NCBI RefSeq assembly: GCF_000153765.1
Contig: NZ_DS022295.1
Location: 1,079,460-1,143,459 of the forward strand
Length of the DNA: 64,000 nt
Reading direction: 5' to 3'
From: Mariprofundus ferrooxydans PV-1
Lineage (GTDB): Bacteria; Pseudomonadota; Zetaproteobacteria; Mariprofundales; Mariprofundaceae
Position numbers and translations under genes: made by a program
Notes under the pieces: model-generated
What the model saw: the letters and a program-made list of their open reading frames with translations, nothing else
Told to the model about the DNA's origin: nothing
The model's database searches: none
Shown here: positions 28,205-37,080 of the stretch, one piece after another
How positions within the stretch are numbered: the first letter of the stretch is position 1
How the letters are laid out: each line of letters starts with the position of its first letter

Positions 28205-29716
28205 ATGAACAGCTCACTCCTTCCGCCGCATGTAAAAGCCTTCTTCGCACCGGACCTGTATCCTCATACCTCTGCCACTGTCGATATGATCCAGACCCAT
28301 ATATCGTGGGTATTCCTCGCCGGCGACTATGCCTATAAACTGAAAAAACCGGTCAACTTCGGCTTTCTCGACTTCTCCACACTGGCCGATCGTCGTCACT
28401 ATTGTGAGCGGGAACTGCTGCTCAATCGCAGGCTGTCACCGGAAATTTATCTGGATGTGTTACCCGTTTATCAGCATGGTGACAGATACGCCCTTTCGCC
28501 TCCCGGCACCATTATCGATTACTGTCTGAAAATGGCCCGTTTCGAGCAATCGGCACTGCTTGAAAACAAACTGCTCTCCGGCCGGTTCGATGCCTGCTGG
28601 ATGGATTCGCTGGCCGAAGAGATGGCCCGCTTTCACCGCGAGCAAGAGAGCATCTATGCAGCAGATATCGATCATGTACATCTACTGGATGAACATATCC
28701 GTGCCAATATTGAAATTGCCGCGTCGCATATGCCTGCCGTGATGGATCAAAGCAGGTGGACGCTTGTTTCTGAATATGCAGCAGCCGCACAATACAAGCT
28801 CTCCCCGCTACTGATCGCCCGGCAGCTTGCGGGGCATGTACGCCATTGCCATGGTGACCTGCATCTGAAAAACATTACACTGATTGACGGACATCCCCGC
28901 GTATTCGATTGCATCGAATTCAACGATGAATTCGCCACCATCGATACCATGAACGATATTGCATTTCTGGTTATGGACTGCGATGCACATGGACACGGTG
29001 AGCTGGGCATGCGCTTTCTCTCCCGCTATCTGGAGCAGAGCGCTGATTACGACGGTCTGCCGCTCTTGCCCCTCTACCTCTTCTACCGGGCCGGCGTGCG
29101 CGGCAAGGTGGCCTGCCTGCTGGCGGAAGAACTGGAGCAGGGTTCGGACAAGCATGCAGCTGCACTGCATGAGGCCCGCCATTACTTTGAACTGGCTGCC
29201 GGTTATTGCCCTGTACCCGCCCCGCGCCTGTTTGCCATCGGCGGCCTGTCCGGCTCGGGTAAAAGCCATCTGGCCCTGCTGGGCTGCGGAGTGGAGCATG
29301 CCGTCATCATCCGCTCGGACGCCACACGCAAGCGTCTTGCCCACACTCATCCGGAGCTGGCGCTCTACGGCAGCAAGATGAACCAACTCACCTATGACAC
29401 CGTGCTGGCGGCCGCCTCTACGGCACTTGCCGCCGGCCGCCCGGTTATACTCGATGCGGCATTCCTGCATCCGGATCAGCGTCTGGCGGTCAAAAAGCTG
29501 GCCGATACGTCTGAGACCCCGCTCTGTTTCTACTGGCTGGAGATCGAAACAGAGGTACTGCGCTCACGCGTCGCCCGCCGTCAGCAAGCCGGCAGCGATC
29601 TCTCCGATGCCGATCTGGCCGTACTGGATCTGCAGCTGGCCGCATATCAACGCCCGAGCGAACCCTGGATTGAGCATATCTCATCCAGCGATGCCTGGCC
29701 GGGCAGGCAGAGATAA
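28205..29716 (+). CDS. two-domain kinase-like protein (APH-fold plus P-loop kinase)
   Basis: This 503-residue protein of a common proteobacterial family has an N-terminal aminoglycoside-phosphotransferase-like half. It contains the catalytic loop HCHGDLHLKNITL and the metal-binding IEFNDEFATID. The C-terminal P-loop half begins at about residue 346 with AIGGLSGSGKSHLALL and has a later Arg-rich lid (RSRVARRQQ). Substrates are unknown. The gene ends one base before the GTG of arfB and is probably co-transcribed with it. Confidence 0.8.
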   Translation: MNSSLLPPHVKAFFAPDLYPHTSATVDMIQTHISWVFLAGDYAYKLKKPVNFGFLDFSTLADRRHYCERELLLNRRLSPEIYLDVLPVYQHGDRYALSPPGTIIDYCLKMARFEQSALLENKLLSGRFDACWMDSLAEEMARFHREQESIYAADIDHVHLLDEHIRANIEIAASHMPAVMDQSRWTLVSEYAAAAQYKLSPLLIARQLAGHVRHCHGDLHLKNITLIDGHPRVFDCIEFNDEFATIDTMNDIAFLVMDCDAHGHGELGMRFLSRYLEQSADYDGLPLLPLYLFYRAGVRGKVACLLAEELEQGSDKHAAALHEARHYFELAAGYCPVPAPRLFAIGGLSGSGKSHLALLGCGVEHAVIIRSDATRKRLAHTHPELALYGSKMNQLTYDTVLAAASTALAAGRPVILDAAFLHPDQRLAVKKLADTSETPLCFYWLEIETEVLRSRVARRQQAGSDLSDADLAVLDLQLAAYQRPSEPWIEHISSSDAWPGRQR

Positions 29717-29717
29717 C

Positions 29718-30131
29718 GTGCTGGAGATTTCAAACACCGTCTCTATCGCCGATGATGAGATCGAGATCAACGCCATCCGCGCACAGGGCGCCGGCGGTCA
29801 GAACGTCAACAAGGTAGCCAGTGCCATTCATCTGCGCTTTGATATTCACGCATCATCGCTACCGGATGCGTACAAGCAGCGCCTGCTGGCGCGGCAGGAT
29901 CAGCGCATCAGCAAGGAAGGCATTATAATCATCAAGGCCCAGCAGTTCCGCAGTCAGGAGCAAAACAGGGCCGATGCACTCACCCGCCTGCAGGAGCTGA
30001 TTAAAGCCGCTACCACCGTCGCAAAAAAACGCCGTCCGACCCGTAAAACCCGCTCTTCGATCAAGCGTCGCCTGGAAGGCAAAAACAAACGCGCCGAAAT
30101 CAAATCACTGAGAAAGAAAGTGATCGAATAG
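29718..30131 (+). CDS. arfB: alternative ribosome-rescue factor ArfB (YaeJ)
   Basis: This 137-residue peptidyl-tRNA hydrolase frees ribosomes stalled without a stop codon. GAGGQNVNK carries the catalytic GGQ. The basic tail (AKKRRPTRKTRSSIKRRLEGKNKR) is the part that enters the empty mRNA channel in known ArfB. I chose the GTG at 29718, one base past the preceding stop; the family start, LEISNTVSI, fits exactly. Longer in-frame reading to the left only reads the kinase gene in the wrong frame. Confidence 0.9.
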   Translation: MLEISNTVSIADDEIEINAIRAQGAGGQNVNKVASAIHLRFDIHASSLPDAYKQRLLARQDQRISKEGIIIIKAQQFRSQEQNRADALTRLQELIKAATTVAKKRRPTRKTRSSIKRRLEGKNKRAEIKSLRKKVIE

Positions 30132-30247
30132 GGAGAGCGGCCCCCACTTCTAATTTAACGCACTGACCCGACACATAAACTCGCTTCCCGGATACAGTTA
30201 TCAGATCGGGTAAAATATGCCGGGTAGTTCTGCCATTCATTCCCCTT

Positions 30248-30280
30248 GCCGGAGCATCAAACCCGGTCTCCGGCTTTCTT
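30248..30280 (+). terminator. possible terminator downstream of arfB
   Basis: GCCGGAG (30248-30254) pairs with CTCCGGC (30268-30274) across a 13-base loop, followed by TTTCTT. It lies about 115 bases after the arfB stop. The rest of the 237-base gap shows nothing else. Confidence 0.5.
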
Positions 30281-30368
30281 ACAGGCGTACAAATTGGCCC
30301 CACAGGGGGAATTTCACAGCGTACGTTGCCCTCACCGATTCTGGCATCATGTATGCGAGGTGATTGAT

Positions 30369-30560
30369 ATGAACGCGGACGAACAACCGACCAGTGAGCA
30401 GGTTACTTTCAGCCATCGCATGGCAGCCCAGGTGCATTTGATCGAGCAATACCGCCTGCAGCAGTTTTTTGCTACCGGTCGCATGCCCGGTCGCGATGAG
30501 GCGGCTGCCGAGTGGATCGCCCGCTTTGCCGCAGACTTTCCGCAATCCTTTAACAGCTGA
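30369..30560 (+). CDS. small protein resembling the C-terminal tail of PilZ proteins
   Basis: The 63-residue protein contains VHLIEQYRLQQFF followed by GRDEAAAEWIARFAADFP. The same arrangement closes the PilZ-domain protein of this window (56648-57079), which has VCQIENYRKQE and PEEAAREWIAKYAVEF. The small gene lacks the PilZ domain itself. An AGGTGA lies about 5 bases ahead of the ATG. Function is unknown; a shared partner or localisation signal is conceivable. It ends 12 bases from the stop of pepN, which converges on it. Confidence 0.6.
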   Translation: MNADEQPTSEQVTFSHRMAAQVHLIEQYRLQQFFATGRMPGRDEAAAEWIARFAADFPQSFNS

Positions 30561-30572
30561 GCAGGCGGTAGT

Positions 30573-33176
30573 TTATAAACTCTTGCTGACAATCTCCCTG
30601 ACATCGGGCGATAACTCGGCATCGTTGATACGCTGCAGTTGTGCTCGCATCAGTGCGCTGCGCGCTGGCTCGATCCGTTTCCAGTTCATCAGTGCACGCA
30701 CCATGCGCGAGGCCACCTGTGGATTAAACGCATCCAGCAGCAAGACCTGCTCGGCCACAAATGCATAACCGCTACCGTCAGCGGCATGGAATACCGACGG
30801 ATTACGCATGGCAAACGTACCGATCAACGCCCTCACCTTGTTCGGATTACGCGCATCAAAACAGGGGTGCGCCATCAGTGACTGCACATGTTCCAATGTG
30901 CCCGGCAGCGATGATGCAGCCTGCACACCAAACCACTTGTCCATCACATTAGCTTCATGCCGCCACTGCGCCTCAAATGCAGCCAGCGCCAGCTCACGCT
31001 CAGGGCAGTCGCAATCAGCCAGTGCCGCCAGCGCCGCATACTGATCGGTCATATTATCGGCCTGTTCAAACTGCGCATAGACAAGCGCGCATGCCGCCTT
31101 GTCGCCCAGCCGGACCAGATAAGAGAGGCAGACATTCTTTAGCTTGCGCGCCTGCATGGCCTCATCAGAGAAACCTGTAACAGTGGAGAGTTGTCGGTAG
31201 AGCGCTTCCATCTCGCTACGCAGTGCCGCTGCAATATTGACGCGCAGCTGCTCACGCAGCTGATGGATCAGTCCCGGATCGGCTGCGCTACAGGCTTCGG
31301 CAATATCGGCCTCCGACGGCAACAGCAGGGCTTCGGCCTTCAGTGCTGCACCCAGCCCTGCATCGGTCAGCACATGATGCAGCGCATCAATCAATACCAC
31401 CTCCGATGATGTATCTCCGGCCAACAACGCCTGCATGGTACGCATGGCCAGGCGCTGTGCCGCCGCCCAACGATTGAAGGAGTCCTCATCATGGCGCATC
31501 AGGAATGCGTCATCGGTAGCCGTGTAGGGATAATCAAGCTCCACCGGCGCGGAAAAACCGCGCAACAGCGATGGCAACGGCTGCTCACGCACCCCTGTAA
31601 ATACAAACTCCTGCTCTGCTTCACGTACTAACAGCGTGCGGCTACTGCCTGAGGCTACCTCTTCACCGGCCAACTGCAGCGGCACGGCTTTCCCATCCGG
31701 CAACAACAGCCCCAGCGTCAGCGGAATCAGGAACGGTTGCTTCTCGCTCGATTCGGGTGTCGCAGGACAACTCTGGCTTACATGCAGCGTGCAGGTTGCA
31801 TCCTGCTCATCATACGCCATGCGCACGACAAGCTTCGGCGTACCGGCCTGATCATACCAGCGCTGCATCTGTGCCAGGTCGATATCATTAGCATCACGCA
31901 TCGCAGCGAGGAAATCCTCGGTGCTGACCGCCTGCCCGTCGTGACGGCGAAAATAGAGGTCCATGCCACGCCGGAAACCGTCGCTTCCCAGCAGTGTATG
32001 ATACAGGCGCACCACCTCCGCCCCCTTCTCATAGACGGTAACCGTATAAAAGTTATTAATCTCCATATAGGAGGCCGGGCGTATCGGATGGGCCATGGGA
32101 CCTGCATCCTCGGCAAACTGATGGCTGCGCAGCAGACGCACATCCTCAATGCGCTTGACCGCCCTTGAGTGCAGGTCGGCGGTAAACTCCTGATCGCGGA
32201 ACACAGTCAGCCCCTCTTTCAGGCTGAGCTGGAACCAGTCGCGGCAGGTCACCCGGTTACCCGTCCAGTTATGGAAATATTCGTGACCAATCACCGCTTC
32301 AATGGCGATATAGTCATCATCGGTGGCCGTTTCGGGGCTGGCGAAAACCAGTCGCGAATTAAAAATATTCAGCCCTTTGTTCTCCATTGCACCCATGTTG
32401 AAATCATCGACAGCGACAACCATGAACAGATCCAGATCATAGCAGAGGCCAAAACGCTGCTCATCCCAGCGCATGGCGCGTTTCAACGAGGCCATCGCGT
32501 GCGCACAATGATCGATATGGTGCGCTTCTGTATAGATGCGCAGCGTAATATCGCGTCCGTCTGATGTGTGGAACTGATCCTCCACACATTGCAAATCCCC
32601 TGCCACCAGCGCAAACAGGTAACCCGGCTTGGCAAACGGGTCCCGCCACTCGGCCCAGTGGCGGCCGCCATCCAGCTCACCCTGTGCCACCGGATTACCA
32701 TTGGAGAGCAGCACCGGATTTTCAGCCTTATCTGCCGTCATGCGTACGGTGAAGGGTGCCATCACATCCGGTCGGTCGGGGTAATAGGTGATTTTTCGAA
32801 AGCCTTCGGCTTCGCACTGGGTGCAGTAGTTGCCTCCGGAACGATACAACCCTTCCAGCGATTTGTTGGCCTCGGGATTGATACGCGTTGCAATGGTTAA
32901 TTCAAAGCACTCCGGCACGTTTTCAATGCGCATGCCGCTCTCACTCACACTGTAGTCATCCGTAGTCAGCTCTTGCCCGTCCAGCGCCACGCTGAGCAGC
33001 TCCATATCCTGCCCGTCCAGCCATAAACTCTCACCTGCCGCTGCCGCCGGATTGCGCCTGTAGCGTACACTGGATACCACCCCGGTTGCCGAGGGCTGCA
33101 GTGAGAAATCCAGATACACGGTATCCACCAGATACGCCGGCAGCTGATAATCTTTCAGATAGACAGTCTGTTGCAT
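30573..33176 (-). CDS. pepN: aminopeptidase N (M1 family)
   Basis: This 867-residue zinc aminopeptidase has the usual bacterial PepN length. The substrate-binding GAMENKGLNIF precedes the zinc motif HEYFHNWTGNRV, with the third ligand Glu in SLKEGLTVFRDQEF. A four-domain layout with a long helical C-terminal part is apparent. It is cytoplasmic and trims small peptides. It is the last gene of the leftward run cytochrome-nadK-recN-GNAT-pepN, 65 bases after the GNAT stop codon. Confidence 0.95.
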   Translation of the reverse strand: MQQTVYLKDYQLPAYLVDTVYLDFSLQPSATGVVSSVRYRRNPAAAAGESLWLDGQDMELLSVALDGQELTTDDYSVSESGMRIENVPECFELTIATRINPEANKSLEGLYRSGGNYCTQCEAEGFRKITYYPDRPDVMAPFTVRMTADKAENPVLLSNGNPVAQGELDGGRHWAEWRDPFAKPGYLFALVAGDLQCVEDQFHTSDGRDITLRIYTEAHHIDHCAHAMASLKRAMRWDEQRFGLCYDLDLFMVVAVDDFNMGAMENKGLNIFNSRLVFASPETATDDDYIAIEAVIGHEYFHNWTGNRVTCRDWFQLSLKEGLTVFRDQEFTADLHSRAVKRIEDVRLLRSHQFAEDAGPMAHPIRPASYMEINNFYTVTVYEKGAEVVRLYHTLLGSDGFRRGMDLYFRRHDGQAVSTEDFLAAMRDANDIDLAQMQRWYDQAGTPKLVVRMAYDEQDATCTLHVSQSCPATPESSEKQPFLIPLTLGLLLPDGKAVPLQLAGEEVASGSSRTLLVREAEQEFVFTGVREQPLPSLLRGFSAPVELDYPYTATDDAFLMRHDEDSFNRWAAAQRLAMRTMQALLAGDTSSEVVLIDALHHVLTDAGLGAALKAEALLLPSEADIAEACSAADPGLIHQLREQLRVNIAAALRSEMEALYRQLSTVTGFSDEAMQARKLKNVCLSYLVRLGDKAACALVYAQFEQADNMTDQYAALAALADCDCPERELALAAFEAQWRHEANVMDKWFGVQAASSLPGTLEHVQSLMAHPCFDARNPNKVRALIGTFAMRNPSVFHAADGSGYAFVAEQVLLLDAFNPQVASRMVRALMNWKRIEPARSALMRAQLQRINDAELSPDVREIVSKSL

Positions 33177-33241
33177 TGAAGCTCCTTGATGATCAGATAG
33201 TAAAAAGAGGCGGAGACAAGCTCACTCCCGGCTCAGGCCGG

Positions 33242-33763
33242 TCAGGCCTCGTTGATTTCGATGATGGGCAATATGCGCATCGGTTTGATCGGCGCATCGC
33301 TCAAACGTTTTTCTACGGCCACTTCATCGCAATCGGCAAAGCGTGTGCAGTGCACGCATACCGTCCAGACCTTGTGTGGCAGGCTCTCTCTGGATACCAC
33401 GGCATAGCCCATACGCTCGAAAAAGCCTGTCACATAGGTCAGAGCAAATACACGTGCCACACCGAGTGCTGCCAGCCACTGTTCGCAACCCTCCACCAGC
33501 AGACGACCGATGCCGTGTTTCTGATGTGCCGGAGAGACTACCAGTGAACGGACTTCAGCCAGATTTTCCCCATAGATATGCACGGCGACCACACCGCACA
33601 GCTCACCATCATAATCGGCAACGAGAAATTCCTGCAGATGCTGAAAAATATTATCGCGATCACGCGCAAGAATGATGTTTTTGACGACGAACGGCTGAAG
33701 CAGTGTATAAATCGCCTCAACATCATCGACGCCGGCGTTGCGAACGCTTATCCGGTGACTCAT
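33242..33763 (-). CDS. GNAT acetyltransferase, short N-acetylglutamate synthase type
   Basis: This 173-residue GNAT protein has VRSLVVSPAHQKHGIGRLLVEGC as acetyl-CoA motif and YVTGFFERMGYAVVSRESLPHKVW. The latter resembles ArgA acetyltransferase domains and the stand-alone short N-acetylglutamate synthases, as does a CxxC-like segment (VCVHCTRFADC). Those enzymes make N-acetylglutamate, the first step of arginine synthesis. The amino-acid kinase domain of classical ArgA is absent. The arginine role is an inference from motif resemblance only; neighbours recN and pepN give no support. Confidence 0.65.
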   Translation of the reverse strand: MSHRISVRNAGVDDVEAIYTLLQPFVVKNIILARDRDNIFQHLQEFLVADYDGELCGVVAVHIYGENLAEVRSLVVSPAHQKHGIGRLLVEGCEQWLAALGVARVFALTYVTGFFERMGYAVVSRESLPHKVWTVCVHCTRFADCDEVAVEKRLSDAPIKPMRILPIIEINEA

Positions 33764-33819
33764 CCTCTGCTCCTCAACTGCTCAAAAATCTTCACAACCC
33801 AGTGCAGTGTCGCCGGGTC

Positions 33820-35496
33820 TCACGCTGCGGCAAGTGCCTGACCTCGATTGAGCATGCTCTCGGCATGTTCCAGCCCTTGCGCATCACCAAGCATACGGGC
33901 GATCTCCAGTTTGCGCGCCGGAGCATCCAGTTGCTGCAACGAGCTGAGCGTACGCCCGTCCTGCTCGTTCTTGCTGATCACCACCTGCCGATCCGCACAG
34001 GCGGCCACCTGCGGCAGATGTGAGATCACCAGCACCTGTCGCTCGCGACCCATTGATGCCAGCAGCTCGCCCACACACCATGCCGTTTCTCCGCCGATAC
34101 CGGTATCCACCTCATCAAAGACAGCCAGCCCCGGAGCCCCTTCCATCGCACCGCACCCCTTCAGGGCCAGCACCATGCGAGAGAGCTCGCCACCGGATGC
34201 AACCGCAGAGAGATCGCGCCACGGTTCGCCGGGATTACTCATCACCTGCATGCGTACCTGATCCATACCCGTAGCGGAGAAGGCTTCGGCAGCCGCCCCT
34301 GTACGGCTCTCATCTGTCAGACAAAAACGCACCTGCATACCTGCCAGCGCCAGACGATCAAGCAGAGGCCGTAGCGCTGTGCAGAGTGATTCACCCGCCT
34401 GTCTGCGCGCCTCGGTCAGTGCAGCCGCATGCACTCTGTATTTTTCGGCAGCATCATCCAGCGCACTCTGTGCCGCGTCCTCATCCCAGCCTGCCGTATC
34501 CAGTGCGGACAATCTCTGTTGCCACTCATCCATCAAAGCCTGCAGACCGGACTCATCGCAATCATGCCGGCGCATGGCCTCCTGCAGGCGCATCAAACGC
34601 TCTTCTGTAGCCTGCAACTCACGCTCATCGAAAGAGGAGTCCAGTGCAGCCGCGAGCTCCGGCACCACTTCGCCCAGCAGAGCATCCACCTGCTCCAGCA
34701 GATCAAGACCGCCCTTCAAACCGGCATGGTAATCCTGAACGCCGGCCAACTCATGAGCGGCGCGCGCGATCAGCTCACGCGCATTCGGCTCCGCCTCATC
34801 CAGCAGCGCCATCGACAATCCCGCCGCAGCATGAATCTGCGCATGATGACGCCCTGCTTCCACCTCCGCCTGCAATTGATCCGTCAGACCCGGCTCGATT
34901 TCCAGCGCCTGCAGCCGTGCCAACTCCTCACGCATCCAGTCGACCTGCTGCTCGGTATCACCACGCTGCTGCTGCAACTGTTGCAGGGCTCTGCGCGCCT
35001 GCTGCCAATCCGCAAAGGCGGTCTTCACATTGCTCAGCAGCGGGCCGGTCACTCGAATATCAAGCAGCCGTCGCTGGAAATCCGGCTGTAACAGCGCCTG
35101 ATGCTCATGCTGTCCATGCAGATCCAGGCACACGCGACCGAGCTGCTGCAATACCCTGGATGGCACCGGCACACCATTGATATACGCGCGCGAACGACCA
35201 TCGCTGTTGATGATACGACGTAAAATCAGTTCATCCTCAACATCAATATCCTGCTCGGCCAGCAGCGCTGCGATCTGCTTTTCACCGCCCTGCCACACAG
35301 CCATCACTTCGGCCCGTTCCGCACCATGGCGCACCCAGTCCGCGCTGGCACGGGTGCCGAATACGGCACCGAGTGCATCCACCAGCATCGATTTGCCGGC
35401 ACCTGTTTCACCGGTAAACACCGTCATGCCGGCGTCCAGCTGCAGCTGCACATGTTCAATCAAAGCAAATTGTTTGATAATCAGCGATACAAGCAT
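33820..35496 (-). CDS. recN: DNA repair protein RecN
   Basis: This 558-residue SMC-like ATPase handles double-strand breaks. Walker A is FTGETGAGKSMLV near residue 30, a long coiled coil spans about 150-365, and the signature motif VASGGELSRMVLALK precedes the Walker B stretch LAVFDEVDTGIGGETAW. The start codon is 11 bases after the nadK stop, and adjacency of nadK and recN is common in proteobacteria. Confidence 0.95.
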   Translation of the reverse strand: MLVSLIIKQFALIEHVQLQLDAGMTVFTGETGAGKSMLVDALGAVFGTRASADWVRHGAERAEVMAVWQGGEKQIAALLAEQDIDVEDELILRRIINSDGRSRAYINGVPVPSRVLQQLGRVCLDLHGQHEHQALLQPDFQRRLLDIRVTGPLLSNVKTAFADWQQARRALQQLQQQRGDTEQQVDWMREELARLQALEIEPGLTDQLQAEVEAGRHHAQIHAAAGLSMALLDEAEPNARELIARAAHELAGVQDYHAGLKGGLDLLEQVDALLGEVVPELAAALDSSFDERELQATEERLMRLQEAMRRHDCDESGLQALMDEWQQRLSALDTAGWDEDAAQSALDDAAEKYRVHAAALTEARRQAGESLCTALRPLLDRLALAGMQVRFCLTDESRTGAAAEAFSATGMDQVRMQVMSNPGEPWRDLSAVASGGELSRMVLALKGCGAMEGAPGLAVFDEVDTGIGGETAWCVGELLASMGRERQVLVISHLPQVAACADRQVVISKNEQDGRTLSSLQQLDAPARKLEIARMLGDAQGLEHAESMLNRGQALAAA

Positions 35497-35507
35497 GGAT
35501 TTACGAC

Positions 35508-36383
35508 CTACTCACGATCTTCAGGTTGACCGGCCCAGTTCAGCTTGCTTCTGAGCACTTCAAAATAGTGACGATGAGGCAGATAGACCAGAGAGATACT
35601 CTCTCCCTTGCGCACGACAACCCGGTCCCCTTCCTCTACCTTGAGCAATTCGATACCGTCCAGATTCACTGCGGCTTCTACCTGTGACTCGACCAGACGC
35701 AGCTGGATCACATCATCTGCCGGCACGATAATCGGCCTGTTAGACAAGGTATGCGGGCAGACAGGTACCACGCTGATCGCCTGAATTTCCGGATGCACAA
35801 TCGGGCCGCCGGCAGAGAGTGCATAGGCGGTGGAGCCGGCAGGGGTAGCCAGAATCAAACCGTCGGCCCGCATGCGGAATACAAACTGCTCACGCACAGC
35901 CATCTCGAAGCAGATCAGTCGAGGATGCGCGCTGCGCTCGAGCACTACATCATTCATGGCGATCCCTTCAGCGCGCTTCTCATCGCCGCGCCAGACTTCT
36001 GCATGCAGGGAGAAGTGGCGTTTTGTCTTCAGGTTGCCTGCCAGAATATCATCAACCACGTCAAACATACTGCCTACCGGCGTATCGGTCAGAAAACCGA
36101 GACGTCCCAGATTGATACCGAGAATCGGCGTATCTGAATTCATAAAGTGGCGGGCGGCATGCAATAGCGTACCGTCACCGCCGAGCACAATCATCAACTC
36201 CACCTTGTCAGCCATCTCGCCAATCGGCAAGCGTTCACTGGCTATATTGCAATGAGTACACTGATGCAGGTGTTCATCAATATATACAGTACACTGCCTT
36301 TCAATCAGCCAGCGATGCAGTTCGCACATCAGTTTACAGGCACGCTCGTCATTAGGCTTGACGGTGATACCAATGCGATTCAT
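35508..36383 (-). CDS. nadK: NAD kinase
   Basis: This 291-residue enzyme phosphorylates NAD to NADP. GGDGT (68-72) is the catalytic motif, NLGRLGFL follows, and the NAD-binding LATPAGSTAYALSAGGPI lies near residue 180. The ATG at 36383 overlaps the stop of the upstream cytochrome gene as ATGA and has GGAAGGA ahead, so it is preferred to the in-frame start at 36431. Coupling of NADP supply to a cytochrome is unusual. Confidence 0.93.
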   Translation of the reverse strand: MNRIGITVKPNDERACKLMCELHRWLIERQCTVYIDEHLHQCTHCNIASERLPIGEMADKVELMIVLGGDGTLLHAARHFMNSDTPILGINLGRLGFLTDTPVGSMFDVVDDILAGNLKTKRHFSLHAEVWRGDEKRAEGIAMNDVVLERSAHPRLICFEMAVREQFVFRMRADGLILATPAGSTAYALSAGGPIVHPEIQAISVVPVCPHTLSNRPIIVPADDVIQLRLVESQVEAAVNLDGIELLKVEEGDRVVVRKGESISLVYLPHRHYFEVLRSKLNWAGQPEDRE

Positions 36384-36676
36384 CTGGACGCATCCTTCCA
36401 GTCTTTCGGCTGGACATGACACTGAAAACACTGGCCGCCCTTGATGTGACCCTTCGGTTGCGGGCGCATGCCTTTAACGCCGTGACACTCCATACACCGC
36501 TGCGTTTGACCTTTTTTCAGGTGGGCAACAGCAAGGTGAGTTTCATCATTAGGCACATCCTTGGTCGTGCGCTCGCTGGTACCGAGCACCAGCACCAGGA
36601 CAACCGTCGCAACAATCGCCAAGAAAACGGCATCGCGCTTACCCGGCCGCCATGATTGCTTCTGTCCGTTACTCAT
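36380..36676 (-). CDS. small membrane-anchored diheme cytochrome c
   Basis: The 98-residue protein has one transmembrane helix (about 15-33), which serves as anchor or uncleaved signal. It is followed by a periplasmic domain with two haem c motifs, CMECH (61-65) and CFQCH (83-87). His47, His52 and His77 are candidates for distal haem ligands, as in NapB/NirT-type tetrahaem halves. Its redox partner is unknown. It opens the leftward nadK-recN run and overlaps nadK by four bases. In a lithotroph it could carry electrons towards terminal oxidases or reverse electron flow, but this is inference. Confidence 0.75.
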   Translation of the reverse strand: MSNGQKQSWRPGKRDAVFLAIVATVVLVLVLGTSERTTKDVPNDETHLAVAHLKKGQTQRCMECHGVKGMRPQPKGHIKGGQCFQCHVQPKDWKDASR

Positions 36677-37080
36677 TATATCACCTCAATTTCGGAGTTA
36701 TCTCTGCATATGCGGCAATGATGAATGAATTTCCATGCCGATGCCATCAGCGATACCCACTCAACCCGACCGACGTCCTATCACTGTCCCTCCAGCCATG
36801 CTTATAGGCAGGAACAACCGAGGGTAGATAATGGAAACTTCCATTCCATTGTACAGATGTAGAACTGCATTATTTGTTGGTTGCATCTGCGCATGTGTCG
36901 AACAGGACTCTTTCAGCAGCATGCTGAAATGACTACCTGGCACAAAAAAAAGGAGGCACCGCGCTGTTTGCCATGCCTGTTTTTTTGCAGAGACTCATTA
37001 TTAAACTACTGGTTCCAACTTATGTATGCTGGCAGCATATCTCGATATATTGATTTTGATGTACCAGGGTGGTGATCAAC
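36677..37080. other. 404-base intergenic region with no recognised gene
   Basis: The region separates the divergent cytochrome and dioxygenase-like genes and must hold promoters for both. It is more AT-rich than its surroundings. I see no convincing open frame, RNA gene or strong hairpin. GTG codons at 37069 and 37072 are in frame with the plus-strand gene. Confidence 0.6.
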
